A stretch of 64,000 bases of DNA from Rhizobiaceae bacterium (GTDB lineage Bacteria > Pseudomonadota > Alphaproteobacteria > Rhizobiales > Rhizobiaceae), in assembly GCA_017643025.1 (NCBI GenBank), contig JAEPOG010000002.1:1-64000 (forward strand). Reading direction: 5' to 3'. The notes under the pieces are model-generated. The model did not search any database, was not told the origin of the DNA, and saw only the letters and a program-made list of their open reading frames with translations. Each line of letters opens with the position of its first letter. Positions within the stretch are counted from its first letter, which is position 1. A program made the translations under genes and the position numbers. This document shows, one piece after another, positions 8,924-17,180 of the stretch.

Positions 8924-9193
8924 ATGTCCACCCATTCCTCGCACCCCGCCATCGTCAAGCGCCTGAAGCGCGCCGAAGGCCATCTGCGCAGCGTCGTCGC
9001 GATGATCGAAGCCGGCCGGCCCTGCCTTGAACTCGCGCAGCAGCTGCACGCGGTCGAGAAGGCCATAGGCCAGGCCAAGAAGACGCTCATCCGCGACCAT
9101 CTCGATCACTGCCTCGGCGACGCCGCACAGGCCTTGCCCGCCGGCCAGCAGCGCTCGATCGAGGAGTTCAAGGAGATCACCAAGTACCTTTAG
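8924..9193 (+). CDS. Metal-sensing repressor, DUF156 family (NreA/RcnR-like)
   Basis: An 89-residue all-helical repressor of the CsoR/RcnR/FrmR/NreA family. The N-terminal HPAIVKRLKRAEGHLRSV and the conserved cysteine in PCLELAQQLHAVEKAI are typical; a second metal-ligand region reads DHLDHCLG. In the family, metal or other ligand binding releases DNA. The next genes are an MFS with a His-rich tail and an RcnA-type exporter, so nickel or cobalt is the probable signal. The ATG follows a CCGGAGG site, and the inverted-repeat operator lies 10 bases upstream. Confidence 0.9.
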   Translation: MSTHSSHPAIVKRLKRAEGHLRSVVAMIEAGRPCLELAQQLHAVEKAIGQAKKTLIRDHLDHCLGDAAQALPAGQQRSIEEFKEITKYL

Positions 9194-9201
9194 GACAGCC
9201 A

Positions 9202-10521
9202 GTGCTCGGCATTCTCGCAAACCGCACCTACCGTCATCTCTTCGCCGCGCAGGTGATCGCGCTGATCGGCACCGGGCTGGCCACGGTCGCGCTCGGGCTT
9301 CTGGCGTTCGAGCTGGCCGGCGGCGAGGCCGGCGCGGTGCTGGGAACGGCGCTGGCGATCAAGATGATCGCCTATGTCGGCGTCGCACCCGTGGCGGCCG
9401 CCTTTGCCGAACGGCTGCCCCGGCGCGCGATCCTGGTCAGTCTCGACCTCGTGCGCGCGGCGGTGGCGGTGGCTCTCCCCTTCGTCACCGAGGTCTGGCA
9501 GGTCTATGTGCTGATCTTTCTGCTGCAGTCGGCATCGGCGGGCTTCACACCGACATTTCAGGCGACCATACCCGACGTCCTGCCGGACGAGAAGGACTAC
9601 ACGCGGGCGCTCTCCCTGTCGCGATTGGCCTATGATCTCGAAAGCCTTCTCAGCCCGATGCTCGCTGCGGCCCTTCTCACGGTGATGAGCTTCTATGCGC
9701 TCTTCGCCGGCACCGTGATCGGCTTCCTGGCCTCGGCCGCTCTGGTCGTCTCGGTTCTGCTCCCCAGCCCCAGGCCTTCCACGCCGCGCCCCATTTACGA
9801 GCGAACCACGCGTGGCTCCCGCATTTACCTCGCCACCCCGAGGCTGCGTGGGCTGCTGGCGGTCAACATGGCGGTCTCCGCCGCCGGTGCGATGGCGATC
9901 GTCAATACTGTGGTCATCGTGCAGGGAGAGTTCGGTTTGTCGCAGCGCGCGACCGCGCTGGCGCTGGCGGCGTTCGGCGGCGGGTCGATGGTCGCCGCAC
10001 TCGCCCTGCCAAGGCTGCTCGAAGCCATATCCGACCGCGCGGCGATGCTGGCAGGCGTGATCCTTATGATCCTTGGTCTCGTGGCTGGGGCCACTGTCTC
10101 GGGCTACCAGCTCCTTCTGCTGCTCTGGTTCGTTCTCGGCCTCGGCTATTCGGCGGCCCAGACGCCCTCGGGCCGGCTGCTGCGGCGTTCCTCGCAACCC
10201 GAGGACCGGCCCGCCTTGTTCGCGGCGCAGTTTGCGTTGTCGCATGCCTGCTGGCTTGTAACCTATCCGCTGGCCGGATGGCTCGGCGCCTCCGTCGGGC
10301 CCAACGCGACATTCCTGATCCTGGCCGTGATTGCGGCCGCCGCTCTCGTGGCAGCGGCCCTTCTGTGGCCGGCTTCCGACCCGGAAGTCGTTGAGCACCG
10401 GCATCCCGGCCTTTCCGACGACGATCCGCATTGGGCGGAGGGAGCGCGGCACGGTGAGGGCCGCCATGCTCACGCCTTCGTCGTCGACAACCTGCATCCG
10501 CAATGGCCGCGCGAGCCGTGA
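9202..10521 (+). CDS. NreB-like MFS nickel exporter with His-rich tail
   Basis: A 439-residue major facilitator of the NreB/enterobactin-exporter-like group with about twelve hydrophobic segments. The last 45 residues are hydrophilic and rich in His, Asp and Glu (EHRHPGL, DDDPHW, HGEGRHAHAF). A histidine-rich C-terminus is a hallmark of NreB nickel exporters, and nreB typically follows a DUF156 regulator (nreA) as here. The start is GTG at 9202, nine bases after the repressor stop. Proton-driven efflux of Ni2+ or Co2+ is inferred from these features. Confidence 0.85.
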   Translation: MLGILANRTYRHLFAAQVIALIGTGLATVALGLLAFELAGGEAGAVLGTALAIKMIAYVGVAPVAAAFAERLPRRAILVSLDLVRAAVAVALPFVTEVWQVYVLIFLLQSASAGFTPTFQATIPDVLPDEKDYTRALSLSRLAYDLESLLSPMLAAALLTVMSFYALFAGTVIGFLASAALVVSVLLPSPRPSTPRPIYERTTRGSRIYLATPRLRGLLAVNMAVSAAGAMAIVNTVVIVQGEFGLSQRATALALAAFGGGSMVAALALPRLLEAISDRAAMLAGVILMILGLVAGATVSGYQLLLLLWFVLGLGYSAAQTPSGRLLRRSSQPEDRPALFAAQFALSHACWLVTYPLAGWLGASVGPNATFLILAVIAAAALVAAALLWPASDPEVVEHRHPGLSDDDPHWAEGARHGEGRHAHAFVVDNLHPQWPREP

Positions 10522-10548
10522 GCGGCAAGGAGTGACGATTGGGTCTGT

Positions 10549-11269
10549 ATGCTGCAATGGGTTATTGAGGTCCAACGCGAGATCTATCTGACGTTCGCCG
10601 ACCGCATTGGCGCGTTTGCCGGCGGCGGCAGCTGGACCGCGCTCGCCGCCTTCCTGCCGATGGGCATCGTATTCGGCGCCGTCCACGCCATGACGCCGGG
10701 ACACAGCAAGTCGGTGCTTGCCACCTATCTGGCGGGATCGTCCGTGGGAATGGCGCGCAGCCTGATGGCTTCGCTCGCGCTGTCTTTCACGCATGTGAGC
10801 ATGGCCGTCTCCTGATCGCGCTGCTGTCACTTCCCCTGGTCTCAATCGCCTTCGGCGGCGTCGGCCGGGCACCATTGCTCGAGGATTTGAGCCGCGGCCT
10901 GCTCGGCGTTATCGGCTTGTGGATGCTGTGGCGGGCGTCGAGGCGTGCGAACCATGCCCATGGCGTTGGGGAAGGTGCCGCCGTCGGCTTCATGGCGGGA
11001 CTGATCCCCTGTCCGCTGACGCTGTTCGTCATGACCTTCGCGATCACGCGGGGCGTGCCCGAGGCCGGCATCGCCTTGCCGTTGCCATGATGGCGGGCGT
11101 GGCGGCGACGCTATCCCTTGTCGCGGTGACCGCCGTGTTTTTCCGTCAACAGGTGACACGCCTGCCGGAGACGCGGCCAAGGCAGATTGCCGCATTCACG
11201 CGGACGATCGAGGCGGTTGCAGGTATCGTTCTCGTTGCGGTTGCCCTGCGTGAGATCCTGATGCGGTGA
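10549..11269 (+). pseudogene. rcnA: Nickel/cobalt exporter RcnA-like (NicO family), two frameshifts
   Basis: Three consecutive frames together encode one NicO/RcnA-type permease. Part one (10549 to about 10808) carries GIVFGAVHAMTPGHSKSVLA, the family signature with its His-rich HAxxPGHxK motif. Part two (about 10812-11085) has LIPCPLTLFVMTFAI. Part three (about 11086-11269) has the last membrane segments. Continuity needs removal of two bases (or addition of one) near 10808-10811, and addition of one base near 11085, where GCC-TTG-CCG should read GCC-TTG-GCC. As written the protein stops after 88 residues. The gene is either inactivated or carries sequencing errors. Confidence 0.85.
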
Positions 11270-11408
11270 CGGAGTTAGGTGCCCTAAACGAACGCCCGCT
11301 AGCGGTCATGGACGTGAGTTCGTGCGGCGGCGACCGAAATTCCGCCAGAGGGTCGGAACCAATATTCCGCTTAGGGTGCCAACCGTTAGGTTCGGCAAAA
11401 GGACAGCT
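11270..11408. other. Short intergenic region
   Basis: No gene, clear terminator or repeat is seen between the broken rcnA and the convergent DUF2274-like gene. Confidence 0.4.
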
Positions 11409-11696
11409 TCAGGCGGAGCCATCGCCTTCGGCACCGCTTAATGCCTTTTTGCTGGCTGGAGGCACCCCTGGCTGACGCGCACGGCCTCCCTTCGCCTTAC
11501 GGCTGCGCCAACCGCGATCCGAACGGAGGAAGGCTTCTAGCATGTGCGGGACCAGCGCTGCGGTGTCCACGGGTTCGTACAGCCGGCTGTGTTCGGCTGC
11601 ATACTGGTCGAGTTCCTCCTTAAGTGGCTCCGGCAAGATGATGGTCATGCGGACGACGCCAACCTTCGGCAACCGACCGAGCCTCAAATCCGGCAT
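11409..11696 (-). CDS. DUF2274-like protein carried by the element
   Basis: A 95-residue protein resembling DUF2274: LRLGRLPKVGVVRMTIILPE, LKEELDQYAAEHSRLYEPVD, then LVPHMLEAFLRSDRGW. It differs clearly in sequence from the split DUF2274 gene, so it is a paralogue brought in by the element. It has a strong ribosome-binding site (AGGAGG, 6 bases before ATG) and lies just inside the right end, so it can be transcribed with the trb operon. It might replace the disrupted gene. The family's function is unknown. Confidence 0.8.
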   Translation of the reverse strand: MPDLRLGRLPKVGVVRMTIILPEPLKEELDQYAAEHSRLYEPVDTAALVPHMLEAFLRSDRGWRSRKAKGGRARQPGVPPASKKALSGAEGDGSA

Positions 11697-11839
11697 GGTT
11701 CACCTCCTACTGGTGAGACATGTTGACTGTTCAGATAATCAGCATAGGCGATGAGATCGCGGTAAAGTGCAGCGGGCAACTCCATTGAGATCTTCGCCGG
11801 CTTGTCGTCTTCGAGCGGCCCCAGCTTGAGCTTGGCCAT
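11684..11839 (-). pseudogene. DUF2274 gene, N-terminal fragment (split by insertion)
   Basis: The minus-strand ATG at 11839 opens MAKLKLGPLEDDKPAKISME, then LPAALYRDLIAYA, the canonical start of DUF2274 immediately after trbI. At 11740 the frame runs into the inserted element and continues for 18 foreign codons to TGA at 11684. The remainder of the real gene is at 4671-4835. The ATG of the element-borne DUF2274-like gene lies inside this run-out. Confidence 0.85.
11713..11739. repeat. Right terminal inverted repeat of the metal-resistance module
   Basis: A 27-base repeat, inverted relative to 4836-4864: GTGAGACA at its inner end and GATAAT at its outer tip. It abuts codon 33 of the split DUF2274 gene. 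Confidence 0.7.
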
Positions 11840-11842
11840 CAG

Positions 11843-13038
11843 CTAATCTCCGTAGGGTTCGAGCACCAAATCCCGCGTAACGATGACGCGAACGGGAAAG
11901 CCCGGCCGGATCGTCAGTGTCGGGGCGACGTTGAGCTGGCGGCGCACGATCTGCTGGCCGGCATCGTTGATGGTGTCCTGCCCACCGTTGCGGATGGCCT
12001 GGACCAGGCGGTCGTCGTCATTAGTGGCGAGCTCGGCTCCGACGCTCAGCAACGTGGAGAGCCCCGCAGCTTTCGCCAGCTCCCACCAATGATAATCGAC
12101 GCCATCCTGAAGGCCGGCGTAACCCTCCGCATCGGCGCCGGGCTGGCGCTCGAGAACGATCGAGCGCCCGTTTGGGAAGATCAGCCGGTTCCAGACCAGG
12201 AGCACGCGGCTCTGACCGAACTGAACGCTGTTATTGTACTGGCCGATCACGCGCGTGCCTTGCGGCACCAGGAGGATACGTCCCGTTGGGCTGTCATAGA
12301 TGTTCTCCGTCACCTGCGCGGTGATCTGGCCGGGTAGGTCGGAGCGGATGCCGGTGATGAGCGCCGCCGCGATCACGGCGCCTGCCTGAAGGATGTAAGG
12401 CGACGCCGGTGCAGCGACGCGATCGGGTGCGACGGTGCGCCGATCGGCCGCCGCATTGAGAAATGCGAGCTGTCGATCCTGGGCCGATGGGGTGGCGGGT
12501 GGCGGCGCGAGGCCGAGGCCGGTGAGGTCCGGAGTGGGCGGCGGCGCGATCGTCGCGGCGCCGGGGCCCGTCGAGGCCATGGACCTGTTCTCGGCGCCGC
12601 TGAACAGCCTACTGACGCGGGCGGTCTCTATTTCCTGCAGCCGGCGTTGCTCCTCCGCGCTGAGGCCGGCCTGGTTTGGCAATGGCTGGCCACGATTTTG
12701 CGCGCCCAGAATGGGTCGCCCGAGGTCGCCCGGAAGCGGCGGACCCAATTGGGGAACACCGCTGTAATCGCGCGGCAATCCGGCCAGGCCATCGGCGGTC
12801 GACCGATTATCGGTCGAGTAAAGTTCGTCCGCCGGCCTCCCCGCGTCGCCGGTCTGGAGCGCATAGATCAACGCGGCGCCGATTCCGACGCTCGCCACGA
12901 GTCCGAGGCCGGCGAGCACCTTGCGCGAGAGCCGCGTAACGCGCGGCGCATCCGCGCGCAGCCGCATCGGGGCGGCCGCGTCGTCCGCCGACCCGGTCAG
13001 CGGCGCCTCGTCTTCTTCTTTCCGGGGTTCTGGCTCGC

Positions 13039-13042
<4 letters not shown>
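11843..13042 (-). CDS. trbI: Conjugal transfer protein TrbI (VirB10-like)
   Basis: A 399-residue component that, like VirB10, spans from the inner membrane to the outer-membrane core complex of the conjugative T4SS. A single N-terminal membrane segment (VLAGLGLVASVGIGAALIYA) is followed by a proline-rich linker and the C-terminal VirB10/TrbI domain (YILQAGAVIAAALITGI, GRILLVPQGTRVIGQYN, VRVIVTRDLVLEPY). It overlaps the trbG stop by 4 bases and precedes the DUF2274 start. Confidence 0.95.
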
Positions 13043-14060
<1,018 letters not shown>

Positions 14061-14064
<4 letters not shown>

Positions 14065-14744
14065 TGCCCAAGCTCCCGTGACCAGTTGATGGCGTTGACG
14101 TAGATGCCGAGCGGGTTGGCGCGCAGCCGATCGGCGTTGCGTGGAACCTGCACGACGATGGTGAGGATGGCGGTCCAGCGGGTCGTCTCGGCGAGCTGGC
14201 CGTTCTCGTACCGGCGCTCGACCCAGGCGACGCGGAAACTGTCCGGCGAGGCCCGGATGACGCTGGAGACGTCGACGGCGATCTGTTGTCGGCCGACCTT
14301 GGTAAAAGGGTCGTTGGATCGCGCGTAGTCGTTCAGCGCCATCGCGCCGCGGTCGGTCGTGAAGTCGTAGGCGCGCAGCCAGTTCTGCCGAACGATGATG
14401 GCGTCGGACGGAATCGAGCGGACCTGCTCGATGAAGCGCGCGAGATGAAAAGCGATCTGCGGATCGGTGGGACGATAGTCGGCGACCGCTGGCGCCACCG
14501 CCTGCGCTTGGCCGAGCCGGTCGACCTGCACAACCCATGGCACGATCGTGCCGCGGGCCGATTGCCAGACAAGCGCCGCCGCGAAACCAGCGGACAGGAT
14601 CAGCGAGCCGAACGCCATGAGCCGCCAATTCTTCGCCTGGACGCGCGCGGCGCCGATGCGCTCGTCCCAGACCTGCGCGGCGCGCTGGTAAGGCGTCTCA
14701 GGTTCTGGTGGTTTGCCGTAGTGAGTAGAAGGTCGTTTGAACAT
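14061..14744 (-). CDS. trbF: Conjugal transfer protein TrbF (VirB8-like)
   Basis: A 227-residue bitopic inner-membrane protein. The N-terminal TPYQRAAQVWDERIG is typical of TrbF and is followed by one membrane helix (LMAFGSLILSAGFAAALVW) and a periplasmic NTF2-like domain. VirB8-type proteins nucleate the T4SS. The neighbouring frames overlap on both sides (TGATG with trbL, ATGA with trbG), consistent with one tightly coupled operon. Confidence 0.95.
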
Positions 14745-16096
14745 CAGCGATCGCCTTGAGAGAGGTTGATAGAGGAGCCGCCGCCATGGCTGTCACCGCT
14801 GCGAACGGCGTGGGCGGCCGCCGTCACACCGTGGCTCAAGGCCTGAGAGCGCTTCATGCGCTGGGCCCAGGCCGGCGGCCCGTCAGCCGCAGCGGCCGGC
14901 GCAGCATCGGCCGCGAGCCCGCCGATCGTGCCCATGGTCGATGTGCCACCCGTCGCGGCGAACGCGGACTTGGCGCCATCGGAGAAGCTCGACTTCATGC
15001 CGTCTGCTGCCCGGGAGGCCGCGCGACGCAGCGGTGAGCTGGCGGCCGCGCCAGCGGCGCGAGCAACGCCACCGAGTCCAGATCCGACGGCGGACACGCC
15101 CGACTGGCCGGCAGCGCCGAGGCTGTAGGCCGTCGAGGCGCCACCGGCCAGGGCCGCTCCCCCTCGAGCGGCAGCGGCAGTTCCGGAAAGAGCAGCGGCG
15201 CCGCCGCGAAGGGCCATTCCGCCAGCCGCGCCGGCCGCGACCAGAGCGCCGCCCGCCGCGAGCCCAGTTCCGACGGCCGCGCCGGCGCCGAGCTGCGGAC
15301 CGCCAGAGACGAGGCCGTTGGCGATGCCAGGGCCGAAGATTCCGAGGCCCAGCAGCGAGAGCGCGGCAAGCACGATCGCCATCGCCTGGTCGATCGTCGG
15401 TGTCTGGTTCGCGAAGCCGGCGGTGAACTGGGAGAACAACGTCGAGCCGATGCCGATGATGACGGCGAGCACCAGAACCTTGATGCCGCTCGATATGACG
15501 TTGCCGAGGACGCGTTCGGCCATGAACGCGGATTTGCCGAACAGGCCGAACGGGATCAGCACGAAGCCCGCAAGCGTCGTCAGCTTGAATTCGATCAGGG
15601 TGACGAAGAGCTGGACGGCGAGAATGAAGAAGGCGAGCAGCACCAGCGCCCAGGCGAACAACAGGCAGGCGATCTGGATGAAGTTCTCGAAGAAGGCGAT
15701 CCAGCCCATCAGGTTGGAGATGGAATCGAGCAGCGGGCGGCCGGCGTCGAGGCCGGTCTGCGCAACGCGGCCGGGGCGCATGAGATCTTCGACGGTAAAT
15801 CCAGTGCCCGACGCCTTCAGGCCGAGCCCCGCGAAGCTCTCGAACACGATGCGCGCGAGGCTATTCCAATTGCCGATGATGTAGGCGAAGACGCCGACGA
15901 ACAGCGTCTTCTTGACCAGGCGCGCCATGATGTCGTCGTCGGCGCCCCAGCTCCAGAACAGCGCGGCCAATGTCACGTCGATGACGATCAGCGTCGTGGC
16001 TATGAACGCTACCTCGCCGCCGAGCAGGCCAAATCCGCTATCGATATAGCGGGTGAAGACCTCCAGGAATTGGTCGATGACGCCGGTGCCGCCCAT
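14744..16096 (-). CDS. trbL: Conjugal transfer protein TrbL (VirB6-like)
   Basis: A 450-residue polytopic inner-membrane channel protein. About six hydrophobic segments lie between residues 20 and 270, followed by a low-complexity Ala/Gly-rich tail that is common in TrbL. It begins MGGTGVIDQFLEVFTRYID. By analogy with VirB6 it forms part of the inner-membrane translocation channel. Mating-pair stabilisation is a known role of P-type TrbL homologues. Confidence 0.93.
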   Translation of the reverse strand: MGGTGVIDQFLEVFTRYIDSGFGLLGGEVAFIATTLIVIDVTLAALFWSWGADDDIMARLVKKTLFVGVFAYIIGNWNSLARIVFESFAGLGLKASGTGFTVEDLMRPGRVAQTGLDAGRPLLDSISNLMGWIAFFENFIQIACLLFAWALVLLAFFILAVQLFVTLIEFKLTTLAGFVLIPFGLFGKSAFMAERVLGNVISSGIKVLVLAVIIGIGSTLFSQFTAGFANQTPTIDQAMAIVLAALSLLGLGIFGPGIANGLVSGGPQLGAGAAVGTGLAAGGALVAAGAAGGMALRGGAAALSGTAAAARGGAALAGGASTAYSLGAAGQSGVSAVGSGLGGVARAAGAAASSPLRRAASRAADGMKSSFSDGAKSAFAATGGTSTMGTIGGLAADAAPAAAADGPPAWAQRMKRSQALSHGVTAAAHAVRSGDSHGGGSSINLSQGDR

Positions 16097-16099
16097 GGA

Positions 16100-16396
16100 T
16101 CACCGCCCGTCGTCATGCTGCGGCGACGTCGGCGCTGGCGCCGGCGCAACGCCGAGGAAGCGGTCGCGGGTTGCGGCCCAGGTGCGCAGGCATTCGGCAT
16201 CGCGCGCGGCGGCCTCGCCGAGCAGTTGGCACCGCCGCTGCGCCTGGCGCAGCGGATCGGCCGGCGTGACTTCAACTGGCCGCAACGCTTGGCCGGCCGG
16301 CTCTTCCTCTTTCCGGGACATCTCGATCGCCGTCGCCGTGATGGCGACGGCGACGAAGACGACGGCGCCAAGGCGCGCCAAGAGCTTGCCGTCCAT
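16100..16396 (-). CDS. trbK: Putative entry-exclusion protein TrbK (alternative type)
   Basis: A 98-residue small membrane protein between trbJ and trbL, the place of TrbK in these operons. It starts MDGKLLARLGAVVFVAVAIT with one N-terminal membrane helix. The periplasmic part has two cysteines (RRCQLLGEAAARDAECLR). It fits the 'TrbK-alt' group as I remember it. The ATG at 16396 has an AGAGGAT ribosome-binding site. An upstream ATG at 16429 overlaps the trbJ stop but lacks one. Its role would be to block redundant conjugation into cells that already carry the ICE. Confidence 0.8.
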   Translation of the reverse strand: MDGKLLARLGAVVFVAVAITATAIEMSRKEEEPAGQALRPVEVTPADPLRQAQRRCQLLGEAAARDAECLRTWAATRDRFLGVAPAPAPTSPQHDDGR

Positions 16397-16418
16397 GACA
16401 CGATCCTCTTGCGGGGCC

Positions 16419-17180
16419 TTAGTTGCCATTCGGGAACATGCGGGCGTTGCCGGGCTGATAGCCGCTGCCGGGGGTCAGGAAGCGGCGGCGCTGCTCGCGA
16501 CCCTGCTCGGCTGCCGCCGCGCGTTCCGCTTCGGTCAGTGCCTGAGCCCGGCCGTTCGCAGCGACGACAGCCGTGAGATCGGCGAGCTGCTGGGCCTGGA
16601 GCGCGAGGAGCTGATTGCCGGCCTGCGCCGCCTGCAAGGCGCCGGTAGCGCCCTGACTCTGACCAATGAGCGCCGACATCTCGGCGCGGTTGGTGTCGAT
16701 GTTGCCGACGACACCGGCCTGCACGCGCATGGCGTCCTGCAAGCCGCCGACGGTGTTCTGCCAGCGCTCGCGCGCCTGCGAGACGAGCTGCTGGTCGGAG
16801 GCAGACATCGACGCATTGCCGTAGGTGGAAGTAAAGGCCTGGTCGATCTGCTGGACGTCGTAGGCGATGCGCTGCGCCTGGCCGAGAAGCTGCTGCGTCC
16901 GCTGCACGGACTGCTGCAACCGCTGAAGCGAGGAGTAAGGCAGGCTTGCGAGATTGCGCGCCTGGTTGATCAGCATCGTCGCTTCGTTTTGAAGCGAGGT
17001 GATCTGATTGTTGATCTGCTCCAGGGCGCGGGCGGCGGAGAGAACATTCTGCACGTAGTTCGTTGGGTCGTAGACGACCCATTGCGCGGATGCCGGCTGG
17101 ACCATCACGGGCGACATCGCCACGGGAATGGAAAGGATCGACGCGGCAAGAAGCGCCGCGCGTGAGCGACGGAAGATCAT
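16419..17180 (-). CDS. trbJ: Conjugal transfer protein TrbJ (VirB5-like)
   Basis: A 253-residue periplasmic pilus-associated protein. The ATG at 17180 (MIFRRSRAALLAA) overlaps the trbE stop. The signal peptide ends near ASAQW, followed by the family segment VYDPTNYVQNVLSAARALEQ and a long Gln-rich coiled coil. The longer upstream frame is antisense-like noise over trbE. Like VirB5, it should sit at the pilus tip or in pilus assembly. Confidence 0.93.
   Translation of the reverse strand: MIFRRSRAALLAASILSIPVAMSPVMVQPASAQWVVYDPTNYVQNVLSAARALEQINNQITSLQNEATMLINQARNLASLPYSSLQRLQQSVQRTQQLLGQAQRIAYDVQQIDQAFTSTYGNASMSASDQQLVSQARERWQNTVGGLQDAMRVQAGVVGNIDTNRAEMSALIGQSQGATGALQAAQAGNQLLALQAQQLADLTAVVAANGRAQALTEAERAAAAEQGREQRRRFLTPGSGYQPGNARMFPNGN

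Larger units (their letters stand above)
4836..11739. mobile_element. Inverted-repeat-bounded metal-resistance module inserted in DUF2274
   Basis: This 6.9 kb segment separates the two halves of a DUF2274 gene. Its ends are imperfect inverted repeats, 4836-4864 and 11713-11739. Both start ATTATC at the tip and end TGTCTCAC inside, with partial identity between. The flanking tetranucleotides CGGC (4832-4835) and CAGC (11740-11743) could be a target duplication with one mismatch. The cargo is chrB, chrA, an MFS gene, an NreA/RcnR-type repressor gene, an NreB-like gene, a broken rcnA and a DUF2274-like gene. No transposase is visible inside, so it is non-autonomous or was mobilised in trans. I cannot assign it to a named transposon family. 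Confidence 0.75.

Noticed and set aside
9190..10875. 561-residue minus-strand open frame opposite the NreB-like gene
   Set aside because: Arg/Gly/His-rich low-complexity translation without any domain; antisense shadow of an MFS gene.
11266..11475. Plus-strand ORF of 69 residues after rcnA
   Set aside because: No ribosome-binding site or recognisable content, and it overlaps the end of the convergent DUF2274-like gene.
4836..11739. Classical Tn3 or Tn7 transposon
   Set aside because: The ends do not start with GGGG or TGTGGG, and no transposase, resolvase or Tns-like gene is inside.
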